Source: Solirubrobacteraceae bacterium
Lineage (GTDB): Bacteria > Actinomycetota > Thermoleophilia > Solirubrobacterales > Solirubrobacteraceae
DNA: 64,000 bases
Assembly: GCA_023230855.1 (NCBI GenBank)
Contig: JALNWQ010000011.1
Location: forward strand, 73,206-137,205
Direction: 5' to 3'
A model generated the notes under the pieces. That model saw nothing but the letters and a program-made list of their open reading frames with translations. It ran no database searches and had not been told where the DNA came from. Every line of letters starts with the position of its first letter. Positions within the stretch are counted from its first letter, which is position 1. Positions 51,995 to 60,723 of the stretch are shown here, in pieces. Position numbers and translations under genes: made by a program.

Positions 51995-53368
51995 TCATCG
52001 GTCGGCGATCTGGTCGATGACGTCGCGCAGCTGCTTCAACGTCCGGTCGGAGATCGGCTGCGGCCGCGGGGCGGGCGGGTCGGACGGGGGGCGCGAGCGC
52101 AGGCCGGTCCGGTTGGACACCCCGTCGGAGGGGGTCGTCGGCTGGTTGATCGGGATCCGTCCGCGACCCGGGCTGTCGTACTTGTTGCTGCACCCCGGCC
52201 CGGCGGCGTTGAGGATGCACCGCGACGACACCCCGAGGTTGAGCGCGATGAGGTGCGACACGCTGTCGTACGCGCCGGTGACGGTCGACAGCATGTAGAC
52301 GAAGTCGAGGAGATTCTCGACGCCGCCGGTCTCGCGCAGGCTCGCGAACAGCTCGGAGAAGTCCCCCAGCGGCCGCGTGGTGCGTCGCGTGAACCGGTCG
52401 AGCTCGGGCAGCAGCGGTCGGGTGGTGCGCAGCGCCTTGCGGGTGGACGCGGCCGCCGGCGTGAACGCCTTGAACGCCTTGGTGCCGGTCCGCGACAGCG
52501 ACGGGACCCGGCGGTTGAGCTCGTCGAGTCCGGGGATCGACCGGCGCACGATGGCGGCGGTCGGGGTGAGCGCGGTGCTCGCCGTCTCGATGCTCGACAG
52601 CGACCCGCGCAGCTCGCGCAGCAGCGCGGGCAGCCGCTCCACCGACGCCCCGAGCGCCCGGGTGCGGGCGGCGGTCGTCTTCGCGACGTCGCCGGCGGAC
52701 GCGACGAACCGCCGCAGGTCGCCGTCGCGGTCGCGCAGCTCGGCGAGCACCGCGTCGGTCTGGACGGTGGCGGCGTCGATCCGGTCGATCTGCCCGTCGA
52801 GGATCGCGAGCACCCGCTCGGCCTCGCGGAGCGCCGGGTTGGCGCGGCGCACCAGGTCGTTGATCCGCTCGCCACGTCCGGACACGGTGAGGCCCATCTC
52901 GGTGACGATCACCCGGATCCGGTCGGCGACCGGGAGCGAGAAGACGTCGAGCACCTGCTGCAGCTGGACCGACACCTCGGTCTGGTCGACCGGCACCGTC
53001 GGGCGCTCCTCGCCGTCGCCGACGGCCCCGAGCTCGGGACGACCCGGGGTGCCGGGCTCGCACTCGACGAAGTTCTCGGAGACGAACCCCTCCGGCAGGA
53101 TCTTGCAGGCGGCGTCGTCGCGGAACGGGCTGAACCGCGACTCGATCGCGAACGTCATCCGCGCGGTGCGACGGTCGGTGACGACGACGTCCTCGACGGT
53201 GCCGACGCGGGCGCCGGCGATCTTCACGAGCTGCCCGGGCACCATGCCCTGGGCGGTGTCGAACTCGGCCGCGAAGCGGTACCGGTCGTCGTCGCCGCCG
53301 GCGCCGGCGACGAGCAGGACGGCGACGATCGCGGCGAGGGCGATCGCGGCCAGGGCGCGGAGCCTCAT
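51995..53368 (-). CDS. mceB: Mce-family protein B
   Basis: The 457-residue protein starts with a membrane or signal-anchor segment (ALAAIALAAIVAVLLVAGAG), then an Mce domain with GQLVKIAGARVGTVEDVVVT and LPEGFVSENFVECEPG. Long helices follow and a polar tail ends TLKQLRDVIDQIADR. The ATG overlaps the mceA stop. The TGA at 51995 overlaps the proposed true mceC start. Confidence 0.88.
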   Translation of the reverse strand: MRLRALAAIALAAIVAVLLVAGAGGDDDRYRFAAEFDTAQGMVPGQLVKIAGARVGTVEDVVVTDRRTARMTFAIESRFSPFRDDAACKILPEGFVSENFVECEPGTPGRPELGAVGDGEERPTVPVDQTEVSVQLQQVLDVFSLPVADRIRVIVTEMGLTVSGRGERINDLVRRANPALREAERVLAILDGQIDRIDAATVQTDAVLAELRDRDGDLRRFVASAGDVAKTTAARTRALGASVERLPALLRELRGSLSSIETASTALTPTAAIVRRSIPGLDELNRRVPSLSRTGTKAFKAFTPAAASTRKALRTTRPLLPELDRFTRRTTRPLGDFSELFASLRETGGVENLLDFVYMLSTVTGAYDSVSHLIALNLGVSSRCILNAAGPGCSNKYDSPGRGRIPINQPTTPSDGVSNRTGLRSRPPSDPPAPRPQPISDRTLKQLRDVIDQIADR

Positions 53369-54867
53369 TCGTCGCCTCCCTCGTCGTCACGGAACTCCGG
53401 CAGCGCCGCGGGGACGTCCGGCTCGGGCCACGGCGGCTGGCCCTCGCAGTTCGTGAACGTGTGACAGAACGCCGTCGGCGAGTTGACCCCGGGCGACATG
53501 CTCTGCGACGGGTCGCAGATGCCGGCCTTGGGGTACCACGGGTTGGACCCGTCGGGGGCGGGCGGGGCGTTGCCGCCCGGGCACCGCGCCCGCTGGTTCA
53601 TGCCGACGTTGATGATCCCCGGCGCGACGCCGTCCTTCGTGAGGCCCGGGATCGCCCCGGAGAACGCGCCGCCGACGAGCGTCTGCGGGTTCTGGACGAA
53701 CTCGAGCTTCACGTAGTGGCCGGTCGCGTTGTGCCCGCCGGAGCTCACGCCCGCCAGGCCCTTGACGACGCCGAGCAGCAGGTCGGCGCCGTAGAACCGC
53801 AGGCCCTCGAGCATCGGCAGCGCGGCGGCCGCGCCCTTCGACAGCGCCGGCACCGCGTCGACGACCTGCGGGCCGATCCGCTCGAGCGACCGCAGCGCGA
53901 CGTCGGCATCGGGCAGGACGTCGCCGAGCTCGCGGATCGCCGGGTCCAGGCGGGGCAGCGCGGTCGCGACCCGGTCGAGGGTCTTGCGCAGACGCGGCTG
54001 GGACGGCGGGATCGCGCGCAGCGCCGGGCGGAGCGTGCGGGCGGCGCGGCCGCCGCGGCTCAGCGTCGCCCCGGCCTGCCGCAGCACCGCGGGGGCGTCG
54101 CGGAGGATCGCCTCGAGCGACGCGCTACGGTCGGCGACCGCTTGGAACGTCCGGGCGGACCCGGTGACGGCGGTCTCGAGCTCGGCGGTGCGGGACGCGA
54201 GCGTGCGGACGGTCCGCGCGCCGGTCTCCAGCACGTCCTCGAGCGCGTCGCGGTCGCCGGCGAGGTCGGCCATGAGGTCGCCGATCCGGCCCATCGCCGG
54301 GTCGAGCTCGGCGAGCATCGCGTTGAGCTCGGGCGCGCCCGAGCCGGCGACGACCTGCGCGGCGCTGCCGAAGAACCGCTGCATCGAGCGGCGCATCGGC
54401 GCGTCGACGCTGTTGAGGATCGCGTCGAGGTCGACGATCCCGTTGACGTCCTCGCGGGCGAGGACCGCGCCGTCGGGCAGCTCGGGCTCGTCCGGTCCGG
54501 CGATCCCGACGTCGACGTAGCGGTTGGTGAGCGTCGCCTGGCCGACGGCCCGGATGCTCACCCGGGTGCCGCGGCGGAACGGCGCGAACCGGTCGTCGGT
54601 GATCCGCATCTCGACGTCGGCCAGGCCGTCGTCGGTGAGCTTGATCGCGGACACGCTGCCGATCTGCGTGCCGGCGACCTCGACCCGGGCGCCGGTGACG
54701 AGCTGACCGGCGTTGGCGAACCGGGCGTGCACCCGGTAGGCGTCACCGCGGACCGCGTCGACGATGACGACCGCGAGCGCCACGACGACCGCGACGAGCG
54801 CGACGACGGCGAGCGCCCGGCGGTTGCGGGCACGACGGACGCGAGGACCTTCGACGGGGGTGCCCAT
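53365..54867 (-). CDS. mceA: Mce-family protein A
   Basis: The 500-residue first mce protein has the anchor ALAVVALVAVVVALAVVIV and the Mce domain GARVEVAGTQIGSVSAIKLT and TNRYVDVGIAGPDEPELPDG. A long helical section follows, with a cysteine-rich C terminus (SPTAFCHTFTNCEGQPPWPE). It begins two bases after the yrbEB stop. Mce proteins form the periplasm- or wall-spanning channel that carries hydrophobic substrates to the YrbE permease. Confidence 0.9.
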   Translation of the reverse strand: MGTPVEGPRVRRARNRRALAVVALVAVVVALAVVIVDAVRGDAYRVHARFANAGQLVTGARVEVAGTQIGSVSAIKLTDDGLADVEMRITDDRFAPFRRGTRVSIRAVGQATLTNRYVDVGIAGPDEPELPDGAVLAREDVNGIVDLDAILNSVDAPMRRSMQRFFGSAAQVVAGSGAPELNAMLAELDPAMGRIGDLMADLAGDRDALEDVLETGARTVRTLASRTAELETAVTGSARTFQAVADRSASLEAILRDAPAVLRQAGATLSRGGRAARTLRPALRAIPPSQPRLRKTLDRVATALPRLDPAIRELGDVLPDADVALRSLERIGPQVVDAVPALSKGAAAALPMLEGLRFYGADLLLGVVKGLAGVSSGGHNATGHYVKLEFVQNPQTLVGGAFSGAIPGLTKDGVAPGIINVGMNQRARCPGGNAPPAPDGSNPWYPKAGICDPSQSMSPGVNSPTAFCHTFTNCEGQPPWPEPDVPAALPEFRDDEGGDE

Positions 54868-54869
54868 GC

Positions 54870-55682
54870 TCAGCCTCCGATCGGGAGTCGGGGGACGCCG
54901 CCCCAGAAGATCTGGGATCCGACGATGCCGATGAAGTGGACGCCGACGAGGTTGACGATCATCGCCCGCGCGGTGGCGGTGCCGACCTCGACGGGGCCGC
55001 CGCGGACGCGGTAGCCGTAGTAGCACCCGACGAGCACGACGAAGCTCGCCATCGCCATCGCCTTGGTGGCGGAGAAGAGGAAGTCCATCGGCGACTGGAA
55101 CTTCCAGAACAGCTCGAAGAACCCGCCGGGCGACACCGCGCCGAGCTGCACGACGACGGAGATGTAGGAGCCGAAGAAGCAGACGAGGATCGCCAGGCCG
55201 TAGAGCGCGGGCAGGATGATCCAGGTGCCCAGCAGCCGGGTGGCGCAGAGGTACGCCACGGAGTCCATCCCCATGACGTCGAGCGCGTCGACCTCGTCGG
55301 TGATCTTCATCGTGCCGATCTCGGCGACGTACCCGGTCGACACCTTCGCGGCCATCATGTACCCGAACGCGTACGGGCCGATCTCGCGCAGGTCACCGAT
55401 CGCCGCGAACGCGCCGGCGACGGCGGGCGCCCCGATCTGCTGGGCGGCGTACGCGCCCTGGATCCCGATGATGAGCCCGAGGGCGAAGACGAGCCCCAGG
55501 ACGATGATCACCGATCCGGTGACGAGGATCCGCGCCTGGCGCAGCACCTCCTCGAAGTACCGGATCATCCGCAGCGACAGGACGTTGCGGATGACGAGGC
55601 CGGAGAACGCCCACGCGTCGCCGAACTCGAGCCAGCGCGAGCGGGCCCGGTCGGTCATCCGGGTGACGCCGCGGGTGCTCAC
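54870..55682 (-). CDS. yrbEB: YrbE/MlaE-type permease B of the Mce transporter
   Basis: The 270-residue MlaE-family permease has five to six hydrophobic segments. The conserved loop is GTMKITDEVDALDVMGMDSV followed by AYLCATRLLG, preceded by SVIIVLGLVFALGLIIGIQG. The GTG at 55682 is chosen because it overlaps the upstream stop (GTGA) and has GAGG upstream. ATG 55658 is an alternative. It pairs with the preceding permease. The ATPase (MceG type) is not in the window. Confidence 0.92.
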   Translation of the reverse strand: MSTRGVTRMTDRARSRWLEFGDAWAFSGLVIRNVLSLRMIRYFEEVLRQARILVTGSVIIVLGLVFALGLIIGIQGAYAAQQIGAPAVAGAFAAIGDLREIGPYAFGYMMAAKVSTGYVAEIGTMKITDEVDALDVMGMDSVAYLCATRLLGTWIILPALYGLAILVCFFGSYISVVVQLGAVSPGGFFELFWKFQSPMDFLFSATKAMAMASFVVLVGCYYGYRVRGGPVEVGTATARAMIVNLVGVHFIGIVGSQIFWGGVPRLPIGG

Positions 55683-56485
55683 CGGACCTCGGAGAGGATC
55701 GGGTTGGTCGCGAGCAGGAACTGGGTGAACGCGTAGTCGATCGCGCCGATCGCGAGGAACGCGATGACGACCGCCTGGTTCACCGCGCGGCCGACGCCCT
55801 CGGCGCCACCGGACGCGGTCATCCCCTTGTAGCAGCAGACGACGGCGATCATCGTGCCGAACATCGCGCTCTTGATGAGCGACCCGAACACCTCCAGCGG
55901 CGTGGCGGAGCTGAAGAACGTGGCGAAGAACGGGCCGAGCGGCGCCTGGTTCTGGATGACGACCATGATCGCCCCGACGACCCCGGCGAGCAGCGCGAAG
56001 ATGTCGAGCAGCACGCACACGACGATGAGCGCGAGCAGGCGGGGGACGACGAGCTCGCGGATCGGGTCGATGCCGAGCACCTCGAGCGCGTCGGTCTCCT
56101 CGCGCACCTTGCGGGCCCCGAGGTCGGCGGCGATCGCGGTGCCGATGACCCCGGCGACGACGATCGCGGTGACGAACGGCGCGAAGAGCCGGATGACGAT
56201 GATGACGTAGAGCCCGCCGAGCCGATCGAGCGCGCCGAGCAGCCCGAGGAAGTTCACCGCCTGGATGCCGGCGGGCCCGAACGACAGCGCGAACGACGTG
56301 ATGATGAGCGGGACGACCGCGATCCGCAGGCCGAACCGCAGCTGCTCGACGAACTCCGGTGCGTAGGTGTGCGGGCCCCGGATCGCGCGGTAGATCGCGG
56401 TGCCGAGGAGCTGGACCATGCCGCCGAGCTCCAGGACGACCCGCGGCGTGCGGACCGCTGGTCGCGGGACGGCGGCCCCGCTCAT
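55679..56485 (-). CDS. yrbEA: YrbE/MlaE-type permease A of the Mce transporter
   Basis: The 268-residue MlaE-family permease has family loops AADLGARKVREETDALEVLG and DPIRELVVPRLLALIVVCVL and multiple membrane segments. The ATG at 56485 overlaps the stop of the truncated fadD (ATGA). The mce operon is therefore still translationally joined to this remnant, and its original promoter may have been upstream of the lost fadD 5' half. Confidence 0.92.
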   Translation of the reverse strand: MSGAAVPRPAVRTPRVVLELGGMVQLLGTAIYRAIRGPHTYAPEFVEQLRFGLRIAVVPLIITSFALSFGPAGIQAVNFLGLLGALDRLGGLYVIIVIRLFAPFVTAIVVAGVIGTAIAADLGARKVREETDALEVLGIDPIRELVVPRLLALIVVCVLLDIFALLAGVVGAIMVVIQNQAPLGPFFATFFSSATPLEVFGSLIKSAMFGTMIAVVCCYKGMTASGGAEGVGRAVNQAVVIAFLAIGAIDYAFTQFLLATNPILSEVR

Positions 56486-56955
56486 GCGCCGTCCCCGGCG
56501 TAGAGGCCCTCGATGACGTCGGCGTGGCGGGCGTCGATCTCGCGCCGCTTGAGCTTCATCGTCGGGGTGAGCTCGGCGCCGCCGGGCAGCCACTCGGACT
56601 CCAGCAGGCGGTACCGCTTGATCTGCTCCACGCGCGCCAGCCGTGCGTTGGCCCGGTCGACGGCGTCGGCGACGAGCAGTTGCACCTGCGGGTCGCGGGC
56701 GACGGCCGCCGGGGACGGGTCCGGCAGGTCGTGCGCGGCCGCGTGGGCCGCGGCGCTGTCGGGGTCGAGGACGAGGAGCGCGACGTTGTACGGCCGCTCG
56801 TTGCCGATGACGCACGCTTGGCCGATGAGCGGCGACGCGCTCTTCAGGTGACCCTCGATCGTCGCGGGGGACATGTTCTTGCCCGCCGCGTTGATGATGA
56901 TCTCCTTCTTGCGGTCGACGATCCGCACGTAGCCGTCGGCGTCGAGCGACCCGAG
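56482..56955 (-). pseudogene. 3' remnant of a fatty-acyl-CoA synthetase gene
   Basis: About 158 residues match the C-terminal domain of AMP-binding acyl-CoA ligases: LGSLDADGYVRIVDRKKEII (hinge), INAAGKNMSPATIEGHLK, then QIKRYRLLESEWLPGGAELT and PTMKLKRREID with the catalytic lysine region. The N-terminal 440 residues, including the AMP-binding P-loop, are missing. Upstream of about 56955 the sequence changes abruptly and reads in another frame. The remnant keeps its ATGA overlap with yrbEA, so the loss happened in place. Acyl-CoA ligases often head mce operons. Confidence 0.8.
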
Positions 56956-57296
56956 TGCCGGACGAGCTCGGCGATCGAGCGATCGGGCATCTGCTCGGCG
57001 AGCTCGAGCAGCCCCGCCGCCGGCGTCGGGGCGCCAGCTGGAGCGAAGTGCACCCATCGCGCCGCGGCGGCCTGCAGGCGGCGGACGTACTTGTCGCCGA
57101 GGCCGGGGACCGGGACGCCGGCGGCCAGGTCGTCGACGCCGACCAGGCGCCCGGCGATCGCCCTGCGGAGCGGCGGCAGAGCGGGCAACGGCGCCTCGGG
57201 GGTCGGCACGTGATTTTGGACGATCCGCTCGGAATCGGCGAGCTGTCCCAGCACCAGGCTCCGCAGCTGGACCGCACGCTGCTTCCTTGCGGCCAC
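56844..57296 (-). CDS. Chimeric hypothetical ORF across the rearrangement junction
   Basis: A GTG at 57296 opens a 150-codon frame. The first about 113 residues (MAARKQRAVQLRSLVLGQLA, then AGRLVGVDDLAAGVPVPGLG, LLELAEQMPDRSIAELVRHS) look like a genuine helical protein of unknown family. The remainder reads the fadD remnant in a wrong frame until 56844. It was probably once longer and has been fused by the rearrangement. Expression is uncertain. From 57297 to 57542 I see no gene, only an inverted repeat GCCGAAG/CTTCGGC (57464-57470, 57483-57489). Confidence 0.35.
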   Translation of the reverse strand: MAARKQRAVQLRSLVLGQLADSERIVQNHVPTPEAPLPALPPLRRAIAGRLVGVDDLAAGVPVPGLGDKYVRRLQAAAARWVHFAPAGAPTPAAGLLELAEQMPDRSIAELVRHSGRSTPTATCGSSTARRRSSSTRRARTCPPRRSRVT

Positions 57297-57542
57297 CCGC
57301 AACTCGAGCGACTCGAGATCCGCTCCCGACCCCCACTCTTCGCTGCCAAACGGAGTGGGACCAGCACTCTGCGCGGGACGGAGGTTCTGATCGGAGGGCG
57401 CTTGGTTTCGCGTGTCTCCTTCGCGCGCTTGCGCGCGTGCGCTCGCGCCACAGGAGGCCTCACGCCGAAGCTGCTTACGCATCTTCGGCTTAGTCCTAGC
57501 CTTGGCTCCCCACGGGGGTGTGCCAGATTCGTCGCCGCGGCG

Positions 57543-57839
57543 ATGATCCTGGCGCTCCGCGCATGGCAGCGACGAGAGCTCGCCCCGCCGTGGCGCGGAC
57601 AGTTCGGGATGCTGCTGGCCGGCTGGGGCGTCTTCAACCTCGTCGAGGGCCTGATCGACCACCAGATCCTCGGCATCCATCACGTCCGCGACGACCTCGG
57701 CGCCCCCCTCGGCTGGGACATCGGCTTCCTCGTCTTCGGCGCGCTGCTCATCATCGTCGGCCTCCTGCTGTCGAAGTCCGGCGAGAAGATCGCCCAGGAC
57801 TACAACGAGCGACAGGCCCGACGAGCAACCGGCGCCTGA
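57543..57839 (+). pseudogene. C-terminal half of a DUF2243 membrane protein
   Basis: The frame from 57543 gives 98 residues with LLAGWGVFNLVEGLIDHQIL and GIHHVRDDLGAPLGWDIGFL, then LVFGALLIIVGLLLS. These match the second half of DUF2243 four-helix membrane proteins. Full proteins are about 160-180 residues, with two more helices and the motif-rich first loop upstream, which are missing here. The sequence before 57543 is unrelated. Like the fadD remnant, it has lost its 5' end at the junction patch. A shortened product could still be made from the ATG. Confidence 0.6.
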
Positions 57840-57891
57840 TGACCCAGAGCACGCAACAGGGAACGAGACGCCGCGGTGTCTCGACCGGGCC

Positions 57892-58116
57892 GTGCTTCTC
57901 TTCGCCGGTGCTGCGCACGGACCGGTGAGCGTGCTGGCGCATCTCAGCGCGTGGCACGGCGCCTTGTACCTGTCGCCGGTCCTGATCGTGCTCGTCGGCG
58001 TCTTCGTCGTCGGGCGACGACCGCTCGACGCCGCAGCCGACCCCGAACGCTCTGCCGAACTCTTTCGGGACCGTCGCGACGACCAGCACCCCCCACGTGG
58101 ACCCTGCCCACGCTGA
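57892..58116 (+). CDS. Small membrane protein
   Basis: The 74-residue frame from GTG 57892 (MLLFAGAAHGPVSVLAHLSA) has one clear membrane helix, ALYLSPVLIVLVGVFVVG (about 24-41), and a polar tail ending RDDQHPPRGPCPR. Similar short proteins are found near DUF2243 genes, so it may once have belonged with its neighbour. There is no catalytic motif and the start is uncertain. The stop lies inside a 16-bp palindrome. Confidence 0.5.
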   Translation: MLLFAGAAHGPVSVLAHLSAWHGALYLSPVLIVLVGVFVVGRRPLDAAADPERSAELFRDRRDDQHPPRGPCPR

Positions 58117-58128
58117 CCGGCCGGTCAG
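58113..58128. promoter_or_regulatory. Perfect 16-bp palindrome
   Basis: CTGACCGGCCGGTCAG is self-complementary over its whole length and is of the kind bound by TetR-family dimers. It lies about 95 bases upstream of the DUF2188 gene and does not resemble the TTGGACG-type sites. Confidence 0.4.
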
Positions 58129-58223
58129 ATTGACGACGTCCCGCGTAGAGCCAGCCCAGCGGCTATCCGACGCCGGGAGCCGCCCGGCTGTGGTTCTCGT
58201 CGTTGCGGGGTAGTCAGTCGGCC

Positions 58224-58451
58224 ATGTCGAACTTCTGGGTGGTCGAGAACGCGGGCGGCGGCTGGAACGTGAAGAAAGAGCACGCCCCGGACCCCGTGTC
58301 GCATCACGACACGCAGGCCGACGCGATGAAGGCCGCGCACCCGCTCATCGTGAACTCCGGCGGTGGCGAGCTGATCGTGCAGGACCGCCACGGCAAGATC
58401 CGGAAGAAGGACACCATCGGCAAGAAGGATCCATTCCCGCCGGCCGGCTGA
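58224..58451 (+). CDS. DUF2188 domain protein
   Basis: The 75-residue protein matches DUF2188: MSNFWVVENAGGGWNVKKEH, HHDTQADAMKAAHPLIVNSG and GGELIVQDRHGKIRKKDTIG. Members are small, soluble, of unknown function and widespread as single genes. TAGTCA seven bases before the ATG suggests a leaderless message. Confidence 0.8.
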   Translation: MSNFWVVENAGGGWNVKKEHAPDPVSHHDTQADAMKAAHPLIVNSGGGELIVQDRHGKIRKKDTIGKKDPFPPAG

Positions 58452-58558
58452 TCCAGCCACCCGGGACCGCTCCAAGCCCGCTGGGTTGGCGGCGTAGATT
58501 TATTGGAGGTCTTGCGGGCCCTTTCGTAGCTTTGGCGGCTACGTCATTGCCGGGTTCT

Positions 58559-59557
58559 CTACGTGTGGGCGGGGCCGAGGGTGTTGATGACGGTGCGGGT
58601 GGCGTCGGCGCCCGCGAATGCCGGCGGCCAGAGCAGCACGTCGTCGTAGGCCTGTGCTCGCGCGGCGTAGCGGTCTTTGACCTCGTCGGGGGTGCCGGCC
58701 AGCGCGATGGTGTCGATCATCTCGTCGGTGACGGCGGCGATCATGCCCGGGAAGTCGCCGTCGGACCATGCGGTGCGGATCGCGTCGACGGCGTCGAGGA
58801 ACCCGTGCAGCTCGTGGATCGCCCGGTAGGTCTTGACGGTGCTGTTGAACGCGATGACGGCGGCGGCCTGCTGTCGGGCGACGGTGCGGTCCTCGTTGAT
58901 GCAGCAGGTCAGGTAGCCCACCAGGGGCGGGGCGTCTCGTCCGTTGCGCTTCGCACCTGCGGCCAGCGCGGGGCGGACGACCTCGCGGATGTACCGGTCG
59001 GTGAAGAGGGGGTGGCCGACCAGGCCGTCGGAGACGCGTCCGGCGGCCTCGATCATGCGGGCGTTGACGCCGGCCATCAGGAGCGGCACGTCAGGTCGCA
59101 GCGGCGGGTCGACCGGGACGGTCGGCTTGACGTCGACGCGGTAGAACCGGCCGTCCTGCGCTTGTGGGCCCTCGTGCAGTCGCCAGAGCTTGCGGACCAA
59201 CGGGAGCAGCTCTTCCATTCGTGGGGCGGGGTGCAGGCCGTCGAGGCCGTGCCAGTCGCGCTGCATGCGGGTGGTGCCCGTCCCCAGCCCGAATCGCAGC
59301 CGGCCGTCGGAGAGCTCGTCGAGGTCGCGGATCTCTGCGGCGAGGACCACCGGGGTGCGCCCGAATGCGTAGGCGATCGCGGTCCCAACCCCGATCGTCG
59401 AGGTTGCCTGCGCGATCGCGCCGAGTGGCACGGTGGCGGAGCGGTGGTGAAACTCGGTCGTCCAGACCGACGAGAACCCCGCCGCCTCCGCGGCCTTGGC
59501 GGCGTCGATCTGCTCGCGAATCGGCGTCGGGGACAACACGATCGACGGGGTCTTCAT
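58559..59557 (-). CDS. Luciferase-like (LLM) oxidoreductase, probably F420-dependent
   Basis: The 332-residue bacterial-luciferase-fold protein has AAKAAEAAGFSSVWTTEFHH, IGVGTAIAYAFGRTPVVLA, LDELSDGRLRFGLGTGTTRM and VPLLMAGVNARMIEAAGRVS. The actinobacterial F420 clade is likely but not certain. Its ATG at 59557 shares a base with the stop of the TetR gene upstream, so the two are co-transcribed and divergent from the P450 set. It may act on an aldehyde or ketone from alkane oxidation, or be a bystander. Confidence 0.85.
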   Translation of the reverse strand: MKTPSIVLSPTPIREQIDAAKAAEAAGFSSVWTTEFHHRSATVPLGAIAQATSTIGVGTAIAYAFGRTPVVLAAEIRDLDELSDGRLRFGLGTGTTRMQRDWHGLDGLHPAPRMEELLPLVRKLWRLHEGPQAQDGRFYRVDVKPTVPVDPPLRPDVPLLMAGVNARMIEAAGRVSDGLVGHPLFTDRYIREVVRPALAAGAKRNGRDAPPLVGYLTCCINEDRTVARQQAAAVIAFNSTVKTYRAIHELHGFLDAVDAIRTAWSDGDFPGMIAAVTDEMIDTIALAGTPDEVKDRYAARAQAYDDVLLWPPAFAGADATRTVINTLGPAHT

Positions 59558-60219
59558 CAGGGGTGCTCCTCGGTCTGGTGCGCGGCTGTGCTCGAAGGGT
59601 CGAACGGCACCACGTCTGGGTGAGCCGCGGTCTTCAACCAGGACCGAAAGGCGGCGACGGAGTCCTCGAGGGCGGGCGTGGTGCCGTTGACGGCCCAATC
59701 CAGCGCGAGGCCCTGCACCCATGCGAGGGTGGTGACCTGGATCGTCTGTGCCGGGTACGCGAGATGGCCACCGCGGGCGCGGTGCCCGGCGATCAGGCCG
59801 TCGATCATCTGGCGCAGCTGATCGGTCGCCGTTGCGGCTGCTGGTGCGAGGGACGGGTTGGTGATCGCTTCGGTCTGCAGGCCCAGCCAGGCGACCAAGA
59901 ACGCCCGGTCGCGGGTCAGGCCGGCCCAGAACGCTTCCAAGCCGACATCGATGATGCTGTCGGCGTCCTTGAGCGCGGCGACGGCCTGCAGGATCTGGTC
60001 GACGAGGCGGGCGATGAGGTGCTCGGCCGCGTTCGTCAGCAGGCCCTCGCGCGAGGCGAAGTAGTACGGGATCGCGCGCTTGGGGACCCCGGCCTCCTCG
60101 GCGACGCGTTGCAGCGAGGTGGCGGCATACCCGTCGCGGGCGAGGCAGCGCACGGTGGCCTCAAGGATCTCCTCGGCACGCCGGGCGCCCTTGCGAGTCA
60201 GATGCGTCGGGGTGCTCAT
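59557..60219 (-). CDS. TetR-family regulator of the CYP153 set
   Basis: The 220-residue regulator has the helix-turn-helix ATSLQRVAEEAGVPKRAIPY followed by YFASREGLL, at residues about 33-60. The ligand domain includes FWAGLTRDRAFLVAWLGLQT. ATG 60219 is used. GTG 60264 would add 15 unlikely residues. It is divergent from the ferredoxin-P450-reductase genes, with dyads in the shared 141-base gap, and probably represses them until an alkane-derived ligand binds. Confidence 0.88.
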   Translation of the reverse strand: MSTPTHLTRKGARRAEEILEATVRCLARDGYAATSLQRVAEEAGVPKRAIPYYFASREGLLTNAAEHLIARLVDQILQAVAALKDADSIIDVGLEAFWAGLTRDRAFLVAWLGLQTEAITNPSLAPAAATATDQLRQMIDGLIAGHRARGGHLAYPAQTIQVTTLAWVQGLALDWAVNGTTPALEDSVAAFRSWLKTAAHPDVVPFDPSSTAAHQTEEHP

Positions 60220-60245
60220 CGGTCGTATTCTGCATCCACTCCCAG

Positions 60246-60287
60246 AACGTACCGCACGGTGCACAAAAGTGGTACGCTCGGACCACT
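60246..60287. promoter_or_regulatory. Divergent promoter/operator of the CYP153 set
   Basis: AGTGGT (60268-60273) and ACCACT (60282-60287) form a dyad whose spacer contains the plus-strand -10 box TACGCT (60273-60278). A minus-strand TACGTT box (60251-60246) faces the tetR gene. The 16 bases TGGTACGCTCGGACCA (60270-60285) also occur at the vapB promoter (13591-13606). Confidence 0.55.
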
Positions 60288-60360
60288 CTGCCAGCGGGTC
60301 GCCCGAGTGAGCGCCCCGGACGCTGAGCAGGCTTCGTCAAACCAGTTGAGGGAGGCAGTC

Positions 60361-60681
60361 ATGGGGACCATCACGTTCGTCGAGCACGACGGCACGCCGC
60401 ACCAGGTCGAGCTGGAGGACGGCACGTCGCTGATGGAGCTGGCGACCAACAACGGCGTTCCCGGGATCGATGGCGACTGCGGCGGCGAGGCGTCGTGCGG
60501 CACCTGCCACGTGATGGTCGACGACGCCTGGATCGCCACGACCGGCACGCGCACCGAACTCGAGAGCCAGATGGTGGAGATGTCGCCGGAGTGCGGCCCG
60601 AACTCGCGTCTGGCGTGCCAGCTGCGGGCCACCCCCGCGCTCGACGGGCTGACGGTGCACCTGCCCGAGTTCCAGATGTAG
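60361..60681 (+). CDS. [2Fe-2S] ferredoxin of the CYP153 system
   Basis: The 106-residue putidaredoxin/adrenodoxin-type ferredoxin has ligands Cys40, Cys46 and Cys49 in DCGGEASCGTCHV and Cys86 in RLACQLRAT. It shuttles electrons from the reductase at 62199 to the P450 encoded next. GGGAGG lies ahead of the ATG. It is first of three genes ferredoxin, P450, reductase. The TAG stop and somewhat lower GC set the block slightly apart from the core genes. Confidence 0.95.
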   Translation: MGTITFVEHDGTPHQVELEDGTSLMELATNNGVPGIDGDCGGEASCGTCHVMVDDAWIATTGTRTELESQMVEMSPECGPNSRLACQLRATPALDGLTVHLPEFQM

Positions 60682-60723
60682 GCCCACCCCGTGTTCGAGC
60701 AGACGACCAGCGAGCCAGAGACC

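Noticed and set aside
56955..57542. Junction patch considered as an insertion sequence
   Set aside because: No transposase motif, terminal inverted repeats or target duplication could be found by eye.
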